11,143 bases of DNA, taken from Candidatus Bipolaricaulota bacterium. Its GTDB lineage: Bacteria > Bipolaricaulota > Bipolaricaulia > RBG-16-55-9 > DRXL01. Shown piece after piece: positions 6,111-11,143 of this stretch (the first letter of the stretch is position 1; each line of letters starts with the position of its first letter). The DNA is taken from NCBI GenBank assembly GCA_025057405.1, contig JANWXV010000013.1, positions 1-11,143 of the forward strand. The letters are read 5' to 3'. The translations under genes were made by a program, and so were the position numbers. Under the pieces are notes generated by a model that was not told where the DNA came from, ran no database searches, and worked only from the letters and a program-made list of their open reading frames with translations.

Positions 6111-6880
6111 TGGACGAGCACGTGCTGCTTCAGCAAGCATCAGAGCTGTTTACGCTTCAAGGGCGGCTCATCGAACTCCCCGCTCGCGGGCGAGCCGTCT
6201 TCGTCGGCGACACGCACGGAGACTATGAAGCGTCTCAAACGGTCATCGAGCGCTACTTAGATTCTGAAACCGTGCTCGTCTTTGTGGGCGACTACGTAGA
6301 TCGCGGCCCACACTCTTTAGAGAATATTCTCTTTCTGCTGGAGCAGAAGCTGAAGCACCCTGAAAATATCTTCTTATTGCAGGGGAATCACGAGGGCTGG
6401 AAGTATGCAGAATTCTCCCCAGCAGACTTTTGGCAAAGTCTCTCGGAAGAGCGCCGCGCGCGCTTCGCCGAGACGCTCGCGCAGCTGCCCTTGGCGGCTT
6501 CTACTCCCAACGGCGTGCTGGCCACGCACGCCGCCCTCCCCGATGTGCAGAGCCTCACTGAGATCGATCGGATTGAGTTTGGGGACGAGAACTGGCGCGC
6601 GCTTACGTGGGGCGACTGGCAAGAAGTACCGGGGTACTATCTGGGCGACCGAGGCAGCCGCCCCCAGTACGGTGAAGCCTATTTTCGCGAGATCATGAGA
6701 AGATTAGAGAAAAGAGTGCTGATTCGCGGACACCAGCCCCACGCACCGCGCTATCTCTTTGGCGCACGGTGCGTGACGATCTTCACGTCATCGGCCTATC
6801 CCCTGCCGCGCACCGTCGCTCTCTTGGCTCTGGATCAGCCCATAGCAAAAGCCGATCAGCTCTCGATGGAACTCTTATAG
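6110..6880 (+). CDS. PPP-family metallophosphatase (Ser/Thr phosphatase-like)
   Basis: This protein of about 256 residues has every metal-binding motif of PPP phosphatases in order. These are GDTHGD (33-38), GDYVDRGPHS (60-69), GNHEG (92-96), THAALP (139-144) and RGHQP (206-210). They coordinate a di-metal centre that hydrolyses phosphomonoesters. Substrates in bacteria range from phosphoproteins to nucleotides such as Ap4A, so the substrate is unknown here. The start is ATG 6110, which shares one base with the TGA of the DGQHR gene (TGATG). A GTG at 6107 is an alternative. There is no signal peptide, so it is cytosolic. Overlap with the DGQHR gene implies translational coupling and a shared task, perhaps removing phosphate from nucleic-acid ends or regulating the partner. 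Confidence 0.9.
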   Translation: MDEHVLLQQASELFTLQGRLIELPARGRAVFVGDTHGDYEASQTVIERYLDSETVLVFVGDYVDRGPHSLENILFLLEQKLKHPENIFLLQGNHEGWKYAEFSPADFWQSLSEERRARFAETLAQLPLAASTPNGVLATHAALPDVQSLTEIDRIEFGDENWRALTWGDWQEVPGYYLGDRGSRPQYGEAYFREIMRRLEKRVLIRGHQPHAPRYLFGARCVTIFTSSAYPLPRTVALLALDQPIAKADQLSMELL

Positions 6881-6892
6881 GGGCTATCGCGC

Positions 6893-7600
6893 ATGCAAGA
6901 TGTCATTCTGCAAACGGTGAATCTGCGCAAATCTTTTGGTGGGTTACGCGCCCTCGACAACGTGACGCTCACGGTGCGGCGCGGCGAGATTCACGCAGTG
7001 GTTGGCCCCAACGGCGCGGGCAAGAGCACCCTGCTCAACGTGCTCTCCGGCGCGCTCTCGCCCGATGACGGTGCGATTCTCTTTGAAGAGAAGCCCATCG
7101 CAGGGCTGAGGCCCCATCAGATTGCGCGCTTGGGCTTAGTGCGAACGTTTCAGATCTCTAATCTTTTTGAGAATTTGACTGTAGAAGAAGCGCTGCGTGC
7201 CGCCCTCGCTTGCGGGCGGCTCCGCTCGACGAACTTAGATAGACTGCGCGAGCTGCTGGAGCGCTTCGGCTTGAGGGAGCAAGCCCGTCGTCGGGCCAAA
7301 GAACTCTCACACGGCGACCGGCGACTCGTTGATCTAGCGCTGGCCATCGCTCAAGAGCCGAAGCTCTGCTTGCTCGATGAGCCGACCGCCGGGCTTAGCC
7401 CCCCGGAGACCGCGAGAATCGTCCAACTCTTGCTCGATCTCAAGGCAAAGAAACAGACGCTGCTGATCGTTGAGCACGACATGAGCGTTGTGCGCGCCCT
7501 GGCCGAGAGCGTCACGCTCCTGCACCAAGGGCAAGTGCAGTTCGCGGGAACTGTTGCAGAGATCGCATCAAGCGCACGCTTTCAAAGCATTTACGGATAA
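6893..7600 (+). CDS. livG: ABC transporter ATPase, LivG-like
   Basis: This is a 235-residue ABC ATPase of the branched-chain amino-acid (HAAT) class, which would energise uptake through LivH/LivM-type permeases. Visible motifs are Walker A GPNGAGKST (38-46), Q-loop region TFQISNLFENLTV (85-97), signature LSHGDRRLVDLALAIA (138-153), Walker B CLLDEPTAGL (159-168) and the H-loop IVEHDMSVV (192-200). LivG proteins are usually about 250 residues, and this one is slightly short, with a shortened stretch after the Q-loop. It starts 12 bp after the phosphatase gene, with AGGGG about nine bases before the ATG. No permease or binding-protein gene is in the window. A urea-type UrtD or an unrelated substrate is possible, so the symbol indicates class only. 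Confidence 0.85.
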   Translation: MQDVILQTVNLRKSFGGLRALDNVTLTVRRGEIHAVVGPNGAGKSTLLNVLSGALSPDDGAILFEEKPIAGLRPHQIARLGLVRTFQISNLFENLTVEEALRAALACGRLRSTNLDRLRELLERFGLREQARRRAKELSHGDRRLVDLALAIAQEPKLCLLDEPTAGLSPPETARIVQLLLDLKAKKQTLLIVEHDMSVVRALAESVTLLHQGQVQFAGTVAEIASSARFQSIYG

Positions 7601-7601
7601 T

Positions 7602-8282
7602 ATGCTCGCCCTGAAGAACGTTTTTGCAGGCTACGGCAACGATCGCGTCTTGCAAGGGGTCTCGCTCGCGGTTCGCCCTGGCGAGGTCGTTGGGCTGTTG
7701 GGGCGCAACGGCATGGGCAAGACGACGACGCTCAAGAGCGTCTTGCGCTTAAACGATCTTTATGCTGGCTCGATCACCCTTGACGGGCAAGAGATCTCTG
7801 GGCTTGCCCCGTTTCAGATCGCCCGTCTGGGGGTAGCTTACGCTCCCCAAGAGGCGAAAGTCTTCGCCGATCTCAGCGTGCGCGAGAATCTTCTCTTGGT
7901 CGGGCGCGAAACGACGAGCGATAGGGGCGAATTTCAGATGATCTTCGCAAAATTAGAGGAGCGCCTGGCGCAGAGGGCGGGGACGCTCAGCGGTGGTGAG
8001 CAACAGATGCTCGCGCTCGCGCGGGTGCTCTTGGCCCATCCCCGATACGCTCTCTTGGACGAACCGATGGAGGGTCTCATGGAAAGGCTGTGGCCTGAAG
8101 TAGAAGCCGTGATCGCGAAGCTGAAGTCTCAGGGTACGGGGGTCTTGCTGGCTGAGCAGAGTCCGCAACGCGCACTACGGCTGTGCGACAGAGTTCTTGT
8201 CTTGATCAAGGGACGAATCGTAGCTGAGCATCACGCGAGCGCGGTCTCTCTGACAGAGCTTCAGAGCGTTCTGATGCTTTAG
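7602..8282 (+). CDS. livF: ABC transporter ATPase, LivF-like
   Basis: The 226-residue partner ATPase begins MLALKNVFAGYG at 7602, one base after the livG stop. An in-frame extension upstream into livG exists, but the ABC domain starts at this ATG. Motifs are Walker A GRNGMGKTT (34-42), the Q-loop YAPQEAKVFADLSV, signature LSGGEQQMLALAR (129-141) and Walker B LLDEPMEGL (151-159). LLAEQS has Gln186 in place of the usual H-loop His, which is the normal state in LivF/UrtE proteins. LivF typically forms a heterodimer with LivG. The two genes are adjacent as usual, but the membrane subunits are absent locally. The 3' end overlaps the convergent downstream gene by four bases. Confidence 0.88.
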   Translation: MLALKNVFAGYGNDRVLQGVSLAVRPGEVVGLLGRNGMGKTTTLKSVLRLNDLYAGSITLDGQEISGLAPFQIARLGVAYAPQEAKVFADLSVRENLLLVGRETTSDRGEFQMIFAKLEERLAQRAGTLSGGEQQMLALARVLLAHPRYALLDEPMEGLMERLWPEVEAVIAKLKSQGTGVLLAEQSPQRALRLCDRVLVLIKGRIVAEHHASAVSLTELQSVLML

Positions 8283-8941
8283 GGGCACTTGAGCTTGGCG
8301 CGGACTTGGCTGTCGGGCAGCGTGATCAAGAACTCGGCGAAGAAGATCTGCGCGAGCGGGAAGAGCGCCAGGGTGATAAGCTCGCGCGCGCTGGGCATCG
8401 CTCCGACCGTCCAGAGATAGAACTGCACTTTGACGGCGTCGAAATCCGGCTCGGCTTTGATTCTGTAGGTGTACCATTCTGCGTAGAGTTTTGTCTTCGG
8501 TGTCAGATATTTATTGATGAGCATCTTGGTTGCGGCTTCGCGCAGTTGAGCCGTCGCGCCGAAGAGCGCCAGCTCTTCTAATTCTTTGACGGTCTTGGTG
8601 CGCAGGTCTATGCCCCCCACGACAGGAGGCTCAGGGTTGATCAGATCCCAGCAGGCGCGGATTCCCTTGCCTTGGCGGGCCTCTTCGACCGCTTGGCGCA
8701 ACTCTCTAAAGCCGCGCTCTTTTTCGATTTTCTGAATGATGGGATTGAGGTCTTCTAGAGTTCTCCCGATGAAGAGATAGGCCGCGACGAGCGCGCGGGC
8801 GTTGGCCAAGCGAAACTCGGGGATCCCGTCGTAGAGGTCTTGGATCAAGCGCTCGAGGGGCTTGCGATCCGCCAGCGCGGTCAGTCCGATCGCCATGCTC
8901 AGCAGCAACGCGATCACCAGAGAGAGTCGCACCGATCTCAT
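8279..8941 (-). CDS. Secreted helical protein of unknown function
   Basis: No known family was recognised. The 220-residue product has a clear signal peptide. MRSVRLS is followed by a hydrophobic core (LVIALLLSMAIGLTALA) and a likely cleavage after residue 24. The protein therefore probably acts outside the cytoplasm. The mature part is rich in Leu, Glu, Lys and Arg and looks wholly helical, with HEAT-like spacing in the first half and two cysteines (in CWD and at the C-terminal KCP). The ATG at 8941 is chosen because AAGGAGGT (8946-8953) lies just upstream and the signal peptide begins there. The longer frame to 9088 would run antisense through the tRNA-Gly gene. It has its own promoter and ends overlapping livF. 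Confidence 0.8.
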   Translation of the reverse strand: MRSVRLSLVIALLLSMAIGLTALADRKPLERLIQDLYDGIPEFRLANARALVAAYLFIGRTLEDLNPIIQKIEKERGFRELRQAVEEARQGKGIRACWDLINPEPPVVGGIDLRTKTVKELEELALFGATAQLREAATKMLINKYLTPKTKLYAEWYTYRIKAEPDFDAVKVQFYLWTVGAMPSARELITLALFPLAQIFFAEFLITLPDSQVRAKLKCP

Positions 8942-8966
8942 AAGAACCTCCTTAATTATTACAGAA

Positions 8967-8996
8967 ATTCTATCAAAAAAGAGCGTGGCTTGACAA
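8967..8996 (-). promoter_or_regulatory. Promoter of the secreted-protein gene
   Basis: On the minus strand, TTGTCA (8996-8991), an 18-base spacer and TAGAAT (8972-8967) precede the ribosome-binding site AAGGAGGT and the ATG at 8941. The -35 box is the reverse reading of the TTGACAA used by the tRNA promoter on the other strand. Confidence 0.6.
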
Positions 8997-9018
8997 GTGA
9001 GCTTCGGGTGCATACAAT
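8990..9018 (+). promoter_or_regulatory. Promoter of the tRNA-Gly/tRNA-Leu pair
   Basis: TTGACA (8990-8995), a 17-base spacer and TACAAT (9013-9018) match consensus almost fully. The first tRNA begins 13 bases later at 9032, which leaves a very short precursor leader for RNase P. Strength fits a stable-RNA promoter. Confidence 0.8.
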
Positions 9019-9031
9019 AAACAGCGCCGAT

Positions 9032-9103
9032 GCGGGTGTAGCTCAGCGGTAGAGCGTCTGCTTGCCATGCAGAAGGTCGCGGGTTCAAATCCCGTCACCC
9101 GCT
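9032..9103 (+). tRNA. tRNA-Gly (GCC)
   Basis: A complete cloverleaf can be drawn. The acceptor stem GCGGGTG pairs with CACCCGC, and the D arm is GCTC/GAGC. The anticodon stem TCTGC/GCAGA encloses TTGCCAT with anticodon GCC. The T arm GCGGG/CCCGT encloses TTCAAAT. The discriminator is U73, as usual for bacterial tRNA-Gly. CCA is not encoded (CCCA follows), so the 3' end must be added by nucleotidyltransferase. Length is 72 nt. Confidence 0.95.
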
Positions 9104-9104
9104 C

Positions 9105-9173
9105 CCAGACTTCGTCTGGACTGTACACCTTCGCCCGCCTGCAGCGGGCGAAGATAAAATCAAGCGAAGCTTG
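9105..9173 (+). other. Spacer between tRNAs with three successive hairpins
   Basis: Three perfect inverted repeats fill the 69-bp spacer. They are CCAGAC-TTC-GTCTGG (9105-9119), a 10-bp stem CTTCGCCCGC with loop CTGCA (9129-9153), and CAAGC-GAA-GCTTG (9161-9173), whose last base is the first base of tRNA-Leu. None is followed by a run of T, so none is a typical intrinsic terminator. They may guide precursor processing or slow transcription. An ATAAAAT stretch at 9154-9160 lacks a matching -35, so tRNA-Leu is probably co-transcribed with tRNA-Gly. Confidence 0.6.
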
Positions 9174-9259
9174 CCGGGGTGGCGGAATCGGCAGACGCTA
9201 CGGACTTAAAATCCGTTGGAGGCCAACCCTCCGTGCGGGTTCGAGTCCCGCCCTCGGCA
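9173..9259 (+). tRNA. tRNA-Leu (UAA)
   Basis: This is an 87-nt class II tRNA. The acceptor GCCGGGG pairs with CCTCGGC (one G-U pair), and the discriminator is A9259. The anticodon stem ACGGA/TCCGT encloses CTTAAAA with anticodon UAA. A long variable arm has the stem GGAGG/CCTCC. The T arm GCGGG/CCCGC encloses TTCGAGT. CCA is not encoded. Its 3' end from 9236 onward is duplicated at 10160-10186, which marks the gene as an integration site. Confidence 0.95.
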
Positions 9260-9262
9260 CCC
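9236..9262 (+). repeat. Left direct repeat (attL-like) in the tRNA-Leu 3' end
   Basis: This copy runs from inside the T stem (CGGGTTCGAG...) through the acceptor strand, the discriminator A and the CCC after it (...CTCGGCACCC). Allowing one mismatch extends the match to 31 bp (9232-9262). Confidence 0.85.
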
Positions 9263-9297
9263 ACTCTCTGCCCGAAGAGCTAGCACAGCCTAAGATG

Positions 9298-9879
9298 CTA
9301 GGCCTTCCCCGCTGCCCCAGCTCGTGCCCTACGTCCCAAGCCGTTGAGCCTCCGGGAGGGACTTCCGAGAGAGCCAGCAATCAAGTCTGCCAGATGGATT
9401 CCCAACGCCGCAGCGATCTTCTCCAGCGTCCTCGTGTGCGCATAGAGCTTGCCGTTCTCGATCCGACTGAGGGTGATGCGCCCGATCTTGGCTCTTCTTG
9501 CCAACTCCTCTTGAGACAGCCCTGCCCGCTCACGATAGGCGCGCACTCGTGCGCCTAAGGCTTTCCGCGACAGGCGCTCCTTGTCACGCTCAGAGTGGGC
9601 AAACTCAGCGTCGCAGTGATGCCGAATGAAATCCCAAGGGACCTCTTCGGTCTCCCCGTCAGTATTGTCTATCAAGATCACAGAGGGATCAGAGAGCCGG
9701 ACTGTGCTCAAATCCAGGGTAACAGGTCTCCCGGCCCGCTCGATCTCGCGAGCGGAGACAACTGCCACTGCCCCATCAGCGAACCAGATGCGCAAGAGCC
9801 GGCGAGCACGGTCCACCTCGACGCGCACCATGAGCTTATGAGCTTGAGGCAAGAGCACCGTCTGCACCACCGTAGTCAC
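9298..9879 (-). CDS. XRE-family regulator with DUF2442-like N-terminal domain (putative antitoxin)
   Basis: This protein of about 193 residues has two parts. Residues about 15-92 form a small beta-rich domain (RVEVDRARRLLRIWFADGAV, then DNTDGETEEVPWDFIRHHCD) resembling the DUF2442-type partners of DUF4160 proteins. Residues about 107-167 are a Cro/C1 helix-turn-helix (GLSQEELARRAKIGRITLSRIENG). The tail is Arg/Gly/Ala-rich. I choose the GTG at 9879 because it overlaps the DUF4160 stop (GTGA) and follows GAGAGGAGAG. An ATG at 9906 inside the upstream gene would add nine residues. Known family pairs suggest an antitoxin/autorepressor, and the inverted repeat at 10121-10136 is its likely operator. 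Both functions are inferred. Confidence 0.82.
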   Translation of the reverse strand: MTTVVQTVLLPQAHKLMVRVEVDRARRLLRIWFADGAVAVVSAREIERAGRPVTLDLSTVRLSDPSVILIDNTDGETEEVPWDFIRHHCDAEFAHSERDKERLSRKALGARVRAYRERAGLSQEELARRAKIGRITLSRIENGKLYAHTRTLEKIAAALGIHLADLIAGSLGSPSRRLNGLGRRARAGAAGKA

Positions 9880-10112
9880 GCTCTCCTCTCGTGATATTCG
9901 TCCCATGCGTCTCGAATCCCCTTGACGTGCTTGTAGAACGCTTTCAGGATCGCTCTCTTCTTGCTCGGTGGTGGCTCATCAAGAAAAGACCCGTCGTTCA
10001 GATTGATCCGCACCTCTTGGCCGTCGGCACAGAGCACGTGCACATGTGCCGGAGGATGGTCCCGCGTTCGCACGACGAACCGGAACTCCCCCTCTTGGGC
10101 CACCGTGGGCAT
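9876..10112 (-). CDS. DUF4160 protein (putative toxin-like partner)
   Basis: The 78-residue protein starts MPTVAQEGEFRFVV and has the family hallmark DHPPAHVHV (residues 18-26). INLNDGSFLDEPPP and a C-terminal helix with KKRAILKAFYKHVKGIRDAWDEYH follow. DUF4160 proteins are small, His-containing and nearly always encoded just upstream of DUF2442 or helix-turn-helix partners, so they are regarded as possible toxin-antitoxin components. No activity is established from the sequence. The ATG at 10112 lies five bases after a TACAAT -10 box, so the message is predicted to be leaderless. The stop overlaps the start of the XRE gene by 4 bp, which indicates coupled translation. Both genes lie within the tRNA-Leu-bounded cassette. 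Confidence 0.85.
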   Translation of the reverse strand: MPTVAQEGEFRFVVRTRDHPPAHVHVLCADGQEVRINLNDGSFLDEPPPSKKRAILKAFYKHVKGIRDAWDEYHERRA

Positions 10113-10117
10113 GGCTT

Positions 10118-10146
10118 ATTGTATCACGGGTGATACGGGAAAGCAA
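10118..10146 (-). promoter_or_regulatory. Promoter of the DUF4160-XRE operon (leaderless)
   Basis: Reading the minus strand, TTGCTT (10146-10141), a 17-base spacer and TACAAT (10123-10118) lie immediately before the ATG at 10112. Only five bases separate the -10 box from the ATG, so the transcript should start at or within a base of the initiation codon. Confidence 0.7.
10121..10136. promoter_or_regulatory. Operator-like inverted repeat over the -10 box
   Basis: GTATCAC-GG-GTGATAC is a perfect 7-bp inverted repeat with a 2-bp centre. It overlaps half of the -10 box and the adjoining spacer, so a bound protein would block RNA polymerase. Size and position fit an XRE-type dimer, and the operon's own second gene encodes one. 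Autorepression is inferred. Confidence 0.6.
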
Positions 10147-10159
10147 ATCAATATACGTA

Positions 10160-10186
10160 CGGGTTCGAGTCCCGCCCTCGGCACCC
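10160..10186 (+). repeat. Right direct repeat (attR-like) copy of the tRNA-Leu 3' end
   Basis: This is an exact 27-bp copy of 9236-9262, and 31 bp match with one mismatch (10156-10186). No other part of a tRNA precedes it, so it is not a second tRNA gene. It ends at the base next to the stop codon of the V-type ATPase subunit D gene (10187-10189). Confidence 0.85.
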
Positions 10187-10819
10187 CTAGACTTCCCCAC
10201 GAATGATCTCTTTGATGCGCATCAGCGATGCCCGACTGCTGCGCTCCATCTCGTCCAAGGCCATCGAGATTCTCTTAATATTCTCATCAATCTGCGGGAT
10301 CAAGACGCGCTCCAGCGCGTTCACCCTGCGCCGCGTCGTCTCGATCTCTTCAGCTAATAGCTCTAAAGATTTCTCGATCTCTGCGAGCTTGATCATCTCC
10401 GGCAAGACTTCTTGGAAGAGCGTCAACGCCGTGTCCAACTCGGCCGAGGTCGCTGCAAACCCGTAAGCGTAAATATCCCGACGGTCTGAATAATCAAAGC
10501 GCGGCACCCAGACGCTCATCACCGATTCGGTGCGCAATTGGAGCGCCCCGTTGCTGCTCGCCCCGGTCATGAGCGCCTCTTCCATGAACTCTTTGGACAT
10601 CTCCGCACGGGCGAGCAAGAAGCTGCGAAACCCACGAGCCAACTTCTCTTCGACGCGCTCGCGCAAGCCCCGCGTCTCCTCGACCAACTGTAAAAACCGG
10701 TGCATCAGCTCGTCGCGCTTCTGTTTTAATAATTTGTGTCCGCGCTTGGCCATCGCCAAACGCTTCTTTTGCTTTAAAAGCTCCATCCGGGTCGCGTTGA
10801 CCCGCTGCGCTACGGCCAT
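10187..10819 (-). CDS. atpD: V/A-type ATP synthase subunit D
   Basis: Subunit D is the coiled-coil central rotor shaft linking the A3B3 catalytic head to the membrane ring. The 210-residue protein has the N-terminal family motif VNATRMELLKQKKRLAMAKRGHKLLKQKRDEL (7-38). The middle is a globular part (about 85-125), and the C-terminal coil contains VNALERVLIPQI (166-177). Length is typical. The symbol follows V-type usage (also ntpD) and does not mean F1 beta. The ATG at 10819 is preceded by GGGAG (10833-10829) in the 14-bp gap after subunit B. The stop codon lies directly against the right attachment-like repeat, and no terminator is seen, so the transcript may read into the DUF4160 cassette. 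Confidence 0.93.
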   Translation of the reverse strand: MAVAQRVNATRMELLKQKKRLAMAKRGHKLLKQKRDELMHRFLQLVEETRGLRERVEEKLARGFRSFLLARAEMSKEFMEEALMTGASSNGALQLRTESVMSVWVPRFDYSDRRDIYAYGFAATSAELDTALTLFQEVLPEMIKLAEIEKSLELLAEEIETTRRRVNALERVLIPQIDENIKRISMALDEMERSSRASLMRIKEIIRGEV

Positions 10820-10833
10820 AGGTGCTCACTCCC

Positions 10834-11143
10834 TCATACGACGACGGGGTCTTCGGCTCGCTTGGGCAGATACTTCTCGATGAACTCATCGCGGACGCGC
10901 TTGAGTTCCCCGCGCGGCAGCATACTCAGCAGCTCCCAGCCGATCGTCAGCGTCTGAATGATCGTGCGATCTTCGTACTCCCCTTGCTGGATAAAGCGTC
11001 GCTCGAACTCATCGGAGAACTTCCAGTAGAGCCTATCGCTCTTGCTCAGAGCGGCCTCGCCCAAGATGGCCGCCATCTCGCGCTCGTCTTTCCCACGAGC
11101 GTAAGCCGCGTAGAGCTGATTGAGCACACCGGCGTGGTCTTCT
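10834..11143 (-). CDS. atpB: V/A-type ATP synthase subunit B, C-terminal part (5' end beyond window)
   Basis: The visible 102 or so residues are the C-terminal helical domain of the non-catalytic, nucleotide-binding B subunit. The sequence HAGVLNQLYAAYARGKDEREMAAILGEAALSKSDRLYWKF and GELKRVRDEFIEKYLPK are typical. The frame stays open to the right edge, so the gene is cut by the window. The GTG at 11127 is an internal Val and not the start. It lies upstream of subunit D in the same operon, the standard B-D order of V/A-type ATPase operons. The alternative name is ntpB. Confidence 0.93.
   Translation of the reverse strand, partial: EDHAGVLNQLYAAYARGKDEREMAAILGEAALSKSDRLYWKFSDEFERRFIQQGEYEDRTIIQTLTIGWELLSMLPRGELKRVRDEFIEKYLPKRAEDPVVV

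Larger units (their letters stand above)
9236..10186. mobile_element. Small tRNA-Leu-integrated cassette carrying a DUF4160/XRE module
   Basis: Two exact 27-bp copies of the tRNA-Leu 3' end bound this segment (9236-9262 and 10160-10186), and the repeat unit is 924 bp. Integrases commonly use tRNA 3' ends as attachment sites, leaving one copy restored in the tRNA and one at the far end. Inside are only two minus-strand genes, DUF4160 and an XRE regulator. No integrase, transposase or relaxase is present. It is either a non-autonomous unit moved by an integrase in trans or the shrunken remains of an integrative element. The repeats are seen directly. Mobility is inferred. Confidence 0.65.

Noticed and set aside
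7488..7601. Upstream extension of livF inside livG
   Set aside because: The ABC domain begins exactly at the ATG of 7602, and the extension lies entirely within livG coding sequence with no family resemblance.
268..8282. Apparent frequency of TAGA, with codons TTA or GTA followed by GA
   Set aside because: A rough hand tally is only modestly above what base composition predicts, and many TTA codons are followed by other bases. A proper codon-pair statistic would be needed.
8942..9088. N-terminal extension of the secreted-protein frame
   Set aside because: It would be read antisense through tRNA-Gly and both promoters. The strong ribosome-binding site and signal peptide place the start at 8941.
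9280..9303. Inverted repeats near the XRE stop (CTAGCA...TGCTAG and GCCTA...TAGGC)
   Set aside because: The stems are short, mutually exclusive and lack a T-run on either strand, so I do not call a terminator.
9067..9558. Long plus-strand open frame across the tRNA region
   Set aside because: It starts inside tRNA-Gly, runs through tRNA-Leu and lies antisense to the XRE gene. It has no ribosome-binding site or recognisable domain.
10156..10186. A second tRNA-Leu gene or pseudogene
   Set aside because: Only the T-arm and acceptor 3' strand are present. The upstream bases form a promoter and operator and not the remaining arms.

Overview
The window looks like the chromosome of an uncultured, probably thermophilic bacterium. 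The evidence is a bacterial SRP/ribosomal operon combined with archaeal/V-type ATPase genes, a PF09936-type RNA methyltransferase directly after trmD, and compact operons with many 1-4 nt overlaps. A lineage such as Bipolaricaulota (Acetothermia, OP1) would fit, but that is an impression and not a demonstrated assignment.

Layout. Positions 1-176 hold the decayed end of a DUF433/DUF5615 toxin-antitoxin-like pair. A near-consensus promoter (219-247) then starts the housekeeping operon ffh - rpsP - khpA-like - trmD - SPOUT methyltransferase - rplS - lepB (268-4542). These genes serve protein targeting and export (Ffh, LepB), ribosome structure (bS16, bL19) and tRNA/rRNA modification. rimM, usually found before trmD, is missing here. 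A palindromic repeat is translated in frame near the N-terminus of LepB.

A second promoter (4572-4600) lies so close to the next start codon that the mRNA should be leaderless. It drives a 500-residue protein that joins an N-terminal PD-(D/E)XK-nuclease-like segment to a DGQHR (DndB-related) domain. This gene overlaps a PPP-family phosphatase gene, which is followed almost without gaps by livG- and livF-like ABC ATPase genes lacking permease or binding-protein partners. The nuclease/DGQHR plus phosphatase pair is the best candidate here for an uncharacterised, possibly defence-related, system.

A convergent gene for a secreted protein of unknown function (8279-8941, minus) and the tRNA-Gly(GCC)/tRNA-Leu(UAA) pair (9032-9259, plus) are transcribed divergently from promoters that share one -35 sequence.

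The 3' end of tRNA-Leu is repeated exactly (27 bp) 924 bp downstream. Between the two copies lie only a DUF4160 gene and an XRE-regulator gene (minus strand), led by a promoter with a perfect inverted-repeat operator. This is a minimal tRNA-integrated toxin-antitoxin-like cassette without a visible integrase. The distal repeat directly abuts the stop codon of the V-type ATPase subunit D gene. The D gene and the partial subunit B gene upstream of it (minus strand) run off the right edge.
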